Origin: JABCZZ01 sp964454545
GTDB taxonomy: Bacteria; Pseudomonadota; Alphaproteobacteria; Rickettsiales; JABCZZ01
Reading direction: 5' to 3'
Length of the DNA stretch: 14,417 nucleotides
Assembly (NCBI GenBank): GCA_964454545.1
Contig: CAYVTI010000050.1
Coordinates: forward strand, 1-14,417
Every line of letters starts with the position of its first letter. The first letter of the stretch is position 1. Under the pieces are notes generated by a model. The model saw only the letters and a list, made by a program, of their open reading frames with translations, had not been told where the DNA came from and did not search any database. Positions 12,630-14,417 of this stretch are shown one piece after another. Position numbers and translations under genes: made by a program.

Positions 12630-14161
12630 ACGAGATTACACTGAACGGCGAAGATTTAAAAATCGAAATGCTCTGGAAATTCTGTCAGAACGCGCTTGAT
12701 CCCAAGGCGCGTATCCGCATCACGATTGATGCAAAAGTGAAAAAGCGCGTGGTGGCTGCCGAGAAGTTCGTGCACAAGCTCGCCACCAGCGGCGACACGG
12801 TTTACGGCATGAACACGGGGTTTGGCTATTTCGCCAAGACGCGCATTGCGCCTAAGAAAATCGAACTGCTGCAGCATAACATTATCCGTTCGCATGCCTG
12901 CGGCGTTGGCGAGGAACTGCCGCGCGATCTGGTGCTGATGCTCTGGATTATCCTGCTCAATTCCGTCTGCCGCGGCCATCGCGGACTTGCATTTGAGAAG
13001 CTCCAGGCAATTGCGAAAATGCTGGAAGCGGGAATACTCGCCTGCGTGCCTGCGCGTGGAAGTGTCGGCGCCTCCGGTGATCTCGCGCCGACCGCGCATG
13101 CGGTGCTTGCGATGCTCGGTGAAGGCGAATGCACCATGCCGCAGGGCAATGGTTTTGCGCGCGTGAAAGCCAAGGATGCGCTTAAAAAGGCAGGCATCAA
13201 ACCACTGACGCTTGGGCCTAAGGAAGGGTTGTGCCTGATCAACGGCACGCAGCTGACGGCGGCGTTTGCCGTCACGCTCTGGCATGAGGCAAGGCAGCTG
13301 CTGGATACTGCTAATCTTGCCACCGCCATGAGCATCGAGGCGCTGCGCGCGTCGCACCACATGACGGACGACCTGTTATTGCGTGAGCAGCGGCAGGCGG
13401 GAACCCATGCCTGTGGCCGCGATATTGCTAAATGGATCGGTGGTGAGACGCCGATTTCAAAGAGTCATGTCGATTGCGGGCGGGTGCAGGATTCCTATTC
13501 GCTGCGCTGCGCGCCGCAGGTGCACGGCATGGTGTGGGATGAGCTGGAGCAGACGAAAACGATCATCGAGCGTGAGATCAATTCCACCACCGACAACCCG
13601 GTGCTGTTTCCCGATCGGGAACTGGTGATCCACGGCGGCAATTTCCACGCCATTTATCCTGCGCGCGTGTGCGACCGTTTAGGCGCGGCGCTGACCACAC
13701 TTGCGACTATTTCCGAGCGGCGCGTCAACACCGCCATGCGCACGGAAAAGAGCGGCCTGCCGACGTTCCTTATTGAAAATGGCGGGCTGAATTCCGGCTT
13801 CATGATGGTGCAGGTGACTGCCGCCGCGCTCGCCAGCGAATGCAAGTCGCTCTCCTTCCCGGCAAGCGTGGATTCCATCCCCACCAATAACGATCAGGAA
13901 GACCATGTTTCCATGGGGCCGGGCGCGGGGCTTAAGGCGCTGGAAATTGCAAAGCGCGTGCGCTATGTGCTGGCGATTGAGCTGCTGGTTGCCGCCCAGG
14001 CGCTCGATATGCTCAAGCCACTTAAGACTTCTGCGAAGCTGGAAAAGGTGAAAGCCGCCATCCGCAAACGCGTTTCCTACATGAAAGAAGACCGCATCAT
14101 CTCGCCGGATATTGAGGCCGTGCATGGGCTGGTGAGGAGTGGGGAGTTGGTGGAGAGGTAA
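12626..14161 (+). CDS. hutH: Histidine ammonia-lyase
   Basis: 511 residues from ATG 12626, which has AGGA about 7 bases upstream and overlaps the hutI stop (ATGA, 12626-12629). It removes ammonia from histidine to give urocanate, the first step of the Hut pathway, as a cytosolic tetramer. The MIO cofactor forms from Ala149-Ser150-Gly151 in RGSVGASGDLAPTAHAV. Other active-site motifs are YGMNTGFG with Tyr60, QDSYSLRCAPQVHG (288-301), STTDNP (320-325) and HGGNFHAIYPA. Length and motifs are complete. The C-terminal end is followed after 5 bases by the stop of a convergent gene, with no terminator hairpin visible between them. Confidence 0.96.
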   Translation: MNEITLNGEDLKIEMLWKFCQNALDPKARIRITIDAKVKKRVVAAEKFVHKLATSGDTVYGMNTGFGYFAKTRIAPKKIELLQHNIIRSHACGVGEELPRDLVLMLWIILLNSVCRGHRGLAFEKLQAIAKMLEAGILACVPARGSVGASGDLAPTAHAVLAMLGEGECTMPQGNGFARVKAKDALKKAGIKPLTLGPKEGLCLINGTQLTAAFAVTLWHEARQLLDTANLATAMSIEALRASHHMTDDLLLREQRQAGTHACGRDIAKWIGGETPISKSHVDCGRVQDSYSLRCAPQVHGMVWDELEQTKTIIEREINSTTDNPVLFPDRELVIHGGNFHAIYPARVCDRLGAALTTLATISERRVNTAMRTEKSGLPTFLIENGGLNSGFMMVQVTAAALASECKSLSFPASVDSIPTNNDQEDHVSMGPGAGLKALEIAKRVRYVLAIELLVAAQALDMLKPLKTSAKLEKVKAAIRKRVSYMKEDRIISPDIEAVHGLVRSGELVER

Positions 14162-14166
14162 CGCTT

Positions 14167-14417
14167 TTACTCGCTAGCTACCAACTTGGGTTTAAGACCA
14201 TGTTCTCCAAGTAAGTGATCAGCGGCTATTCTGTAGGCTGAAGAAAATATTATACTAACATAAAATTCGGGAATTCTAAAAAAACAAGGCTATATCATAA
14301 GCCTTCCTGGAACCACTAACATATTGTGCTCGCATTTTTTCTACCACTTCTATTGGTGCTAACAATAAAAGTGCTTTAATAACTGCCATATGTTCAACAA
14401 AGAAATCTTCTCCAAAG
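14167..14417 (-). pseudogene. Unknown gene, C-terminal part, with a frame change at a homopolymer; runs off the right edge
   Basis: On the minus strand, starting at the window edge, one frame encodes about 46 residues (GEDFFVEHMAVIKALLLLAP, IEVVEKMRAQYVSGSRKAYD, IALFF) and meets TAG at 14276-14278, right at a run of seven T (plus A7, 14278-14284). Dropping one T joins it to a second frame of 35 residues, RIPEFYVSIIFSSAYRIAAD then HLLGEHGLKPKLVASE, ending with TAA 14167-14169. Both halves look protein-like, and the join gives a continuous text, so this is one gene with a 1-base change. The DNA is clearly more AT-rich than hutH. I do not recognise the family; a faint likeness to the C-terminal half of IrrE/ImmA-type proteins is only an impression. 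Confidence 0.55.

Noticed and set aside
12656..13360. Minus-strand 234-residue open frame inside hutH
   Set aside because: Antisense shadow of a GC-rich, strongly conserved gene; no independent motif.

Overview
The window looks like a draft-assembly piece (a 10-N gap lies at 6253-6262) of a proteobacterial chromosome, most likely an alphaproteobacterium. Pointers are an NPDEPRDERGRWT-type motif and a PPRGYWAK-type HTH protein, both of which I associate with alphaproteobacterial genomes, and the gene content. I cannot name the genus. Unusually for many alphaproteobacteria, it carries adjacent pilT and pilU twitching ATPase genes.

Right part (about 6373-14161), conserved chromosome. On the minus strand, read from right to left, are aat (leucyl/phenylalanyl-tRNA-protein transferase), a secreted TPR protein, pilT, pilU and an intact tRNA-Ser(UGA) with its own promoter. 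On the plus strand, divergent from aat, is a translationally coupled hutI-hutH pair for histidine breakdown. The next steps' genes (hutU and others) are not in view. Five bases past hutH a convergent, frameshifted gene runs off the right edge.

Left part (about 50-6373), accessory DNA lying downstream of the tRNA-Ser 3' end. The tRNA 3' half is repeated twice more (2179-2266 degenerate, 50-112 fragment). The copy at 2179 also shares about 37 bp of flank with the intact tRNA, which marks successive insertions at this tRNA. A motif GTCCCA-TTTTT-GTCC occurs three times. No integrase is visible.

The insert next to the tRNA (2179-6373) holds a truncated IS200-type TnpA, a small cytosolic-looking protein divergent from a SWIM zinc-finger protein, an AbiE-type (type IV) toxin-antitoxin operon with a clear palindromic operator/promoter, and an HTH gene broken by an amber codon that ends in a 19-bp RNA hairpin. 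The outer insert (50-2179) holds an IS200 TnpA fragment, a DUF4268-like C-terminal fragment, a glucosaminidase gene broken by one missing base, and a coupled gene for a small secreted protein whose 3' end runs into the tRNA fragment.

The left part therefore reads as a decaying defence/conflict island, with three independent reading-frame lesions across the window (two frameshifts and one amber codon), some of which may be assembly errors.
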